Assembly: GCA_030018875.1 (NCBI GenBank)
Contig: JASEHK010000091.1
Location: 1-6,189, forward strand
From: Endomicrobiia bacterium
GTDB taxonomy: Bacteria; Elusimicrobiota; Endomicrobiia; PHAN01
DNA: 6,189 nucleotides
Direction of reading: 5' to 3'
Shown: positions 5,252-6,189 of the stretch, one piece after another
How positions within the stretch are numbered: the stretch's first letter is position 1
Layout: each line of letters opens with the position of its first letter
Notes under the pieces: model-generated
Told to the model about the DNA's origin: nothing
Databases searched by the model: none
The model's input: only the letters and a program-made list of their open reading frames with translations
Made by a program: the position numbers and the translations under genes

Positions 5252-6189
5252 ATGCGCGTCACGGCAAAATCGCAAATCGCTTATCGGGAGGCGCTCAAAT
5301 ATATTCCCGGCGGAGTGAATAGTCCCGTCAGAGCTTTCCGGAGCGTCGGCGGCAATCCGTTGTTCGTCAAAAAGGCCTCCGGCGCGACGCTCACGGACTT
5401 AGACGACAATACTTACACGGATTATTGTCTGTCGTGGGGAGTTCACATACTCGGACACAACGCCGCAAGCGTTAACCGCGCGGTGCTCGCCGCCCTGAAT
5501 AACGGCTCGTCTTACGGCGCGCCGACTTTGCTTGAAACCAAATTGGCGAAAATGATAGTCGGCGCCGTTCCTTCGATAGAGAAGGTGCGTTTCGTGAATT
5601 CCGGAACCGAGGCCGTGATGAGCGCCATCCGTCTCGCGCGCGCTTTCACGAAGAGAAACGTAATTCTGAAATTCGACGGATGTTACCACGGCCACGCCGA
5701 CCATCTGCTTGCCTCGGGCGGCTCCGGTTTGAGCGAATTGAAACGCAGTTCCTCCGACGGCGTGCCGCGCGAGTTCGTCGGACTGACCGCGAGCGTTCCG
5801 TTCAATGACCGTCGAGCCGTTCAAAAAGCGTTTGCCCGCGACAGGGGCAAAATAGCGGCGGTTATCGTCGAGCCGTCGCCGGCCAATATGGGCGTCATAC
5901 TTCCGCGCGACGGCTTTCTCGATTTTTTAAGAAAAATAACCCGCGCCGACGACTCTTTGCTGATATTCGACGAAGTCATCACGGGTTTCCGTTTAAGTTT
6001 GAGCGGCGCTCAGGGTTATTACGGCGTAACTCCGGACATCACTTGTCTGGGCAAAATAATCGGCGGCGGGTTGCCCGTCGGAGCTTTCGGGGGGCGAAGC
6101 GAAATAATGGATTTACTCTCTCCGACCGGGCCGGTTTATCAGGCGGGAACGCTCTCGGGAAATCCATTGGCTATGGCGGCCGGCATCTC
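5252..6189 (+). CDS. hemL: Glutamate-1-semialdehyde 2,1-aminomutase (partial, 3' end beyond the window)
   Basis: HemL is a PLP enzyme converting glutamate-1-semialdehyde to 5-aminolevulinate, the last step of the C5 route. The frame is open from the ATG at 5252 to the window edge (312 complete codons of an expected 425-430), with no stop. Family marks appear in order: PGGVNSPVRAF (residues 19-29), the phosphate-binding NSGTEAVMSAIR (116-127), FDGCYHGHAD (141-150), FDEVITGFR (239-247) with the PLP-contacting Asp240, CLGKIIGGGLPVGAFGG (265-281) with the PLP lysine Lys268, and TLSGNPLAMAAG (300-311). These separate it from general class III aminotransferases. GGAAGGA at 5235-5241, inside the end of hemB, is the probable ribosome binding site, about 10 bases before the ATG. 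It supplies the substrate of HemB. Its partner HemA, glutamyl-tRNA reductase, is not in the window. Confidence 0.96.
   Translation, partial: MRVTAKSQIAYREALKYIPGGVNSPVRAFRSVGGNPLFVKKASGATLTDLDDNTYTDYCLSWGVHILGHNAASVNRAVLAALNNGSSYGAPTLLETKLAKMIVGAVPSIEKVRFVNSGTEAVMSAIRLARAFTKRNVILKFDGCYHGHADHLLASGGSGLSELKRSSSDGVPREFVGLTASVPFNDRRAVQKAFARDRGKIAAVIVEPSPANMGVILPRDGFLDFLRKITRADDSLLIFDEVITGFRLSLSGAQGYYGVTPDITCLGKIIGGGLPVGAFGGRSEIMDLLSPTGPVYQAGTLSGNPLAMAAGI

Noticed and set aside
5399..5824. Open frame of 141 codons on the minus strand
   Set aside because: It lies antisense to the strongly conserved hemL coding region; its translation shows no family motif and it has the look of a shadow of GC-rich codons.

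Overview
The window reads as one tightly packed, plus-strand gene cluster, probably a single operon, joining a sulfate-activation protein to the early tetrapyrrole pathway leading to sirohaem. It is bacterial: there are Shine-Dalgarno-like sites, short gaps or overlaps between genes, and the C5 (glutamate) type of 5-aminolevulinate synthesis shown by hemL. Composition is mixed, with many CGCG/GCGC words beside long A runs. The domain fusions and the dispersed intergenic repeat suggest an uncultured or poorly studied anaerobic lineage (for example Elusimicrobiota or Omnitrophota), but this placement is a guess; no taxonomic marker is present.

Layout: positions 1-116 are non-coding. They hold a small hairpin and two sets of imperfect direct repeats typical of dispersed intergenic elements, then a TATAAT box and a ribosome binding site. 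Next come a CysN-type GTPase subunit of ATP sulfurylase with a C-terminal APS-kinase-like domain that has lost its key motifs (117-1916); a short precorrin-2 dehydrogenase, SirC (1931-2380); a three-domain fusion HemC-like / uroporphyrinogen-III methyltransferase / HemD (2364-4334); a zinc-type porphobilinogen synthase, HemB (about 4294-5244); and glutamate-1-semialdehyde aminomutase, HemL (5252 to beyond the right edge). No stretch longer than 116 bases lacks a gene.

Pathway logic: HemL makes 5-aminolevulinate, HemB makes porphobilinogen, the fusion would take porphobilinogen to precorrin-2, and SirC oxidises precorrin-2 to sirohydrochlorin. The genes therefore lie in the reverse of reaction order. 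Sirohaem is the cofactor of sulfite reductases, which gives a reason for cysN to share the operon: sulfate activation and cofactor supply for sulfite reduction. hemA (glutamyl-tRNA reductase) and cysD are not in the window.

The most notable points are the HemC part of the fusion, which stops cleanly after its first two domains and so lacks the domain carrying the dipyrromethane-cofactor cysteine while also showing changes in conserved active-site motifs, and the degenerate APS-kinase domain on CysN. Both suggest non-standard enzymes rather than simple decay, because the reading frames are intact and other signature motifs are kept.
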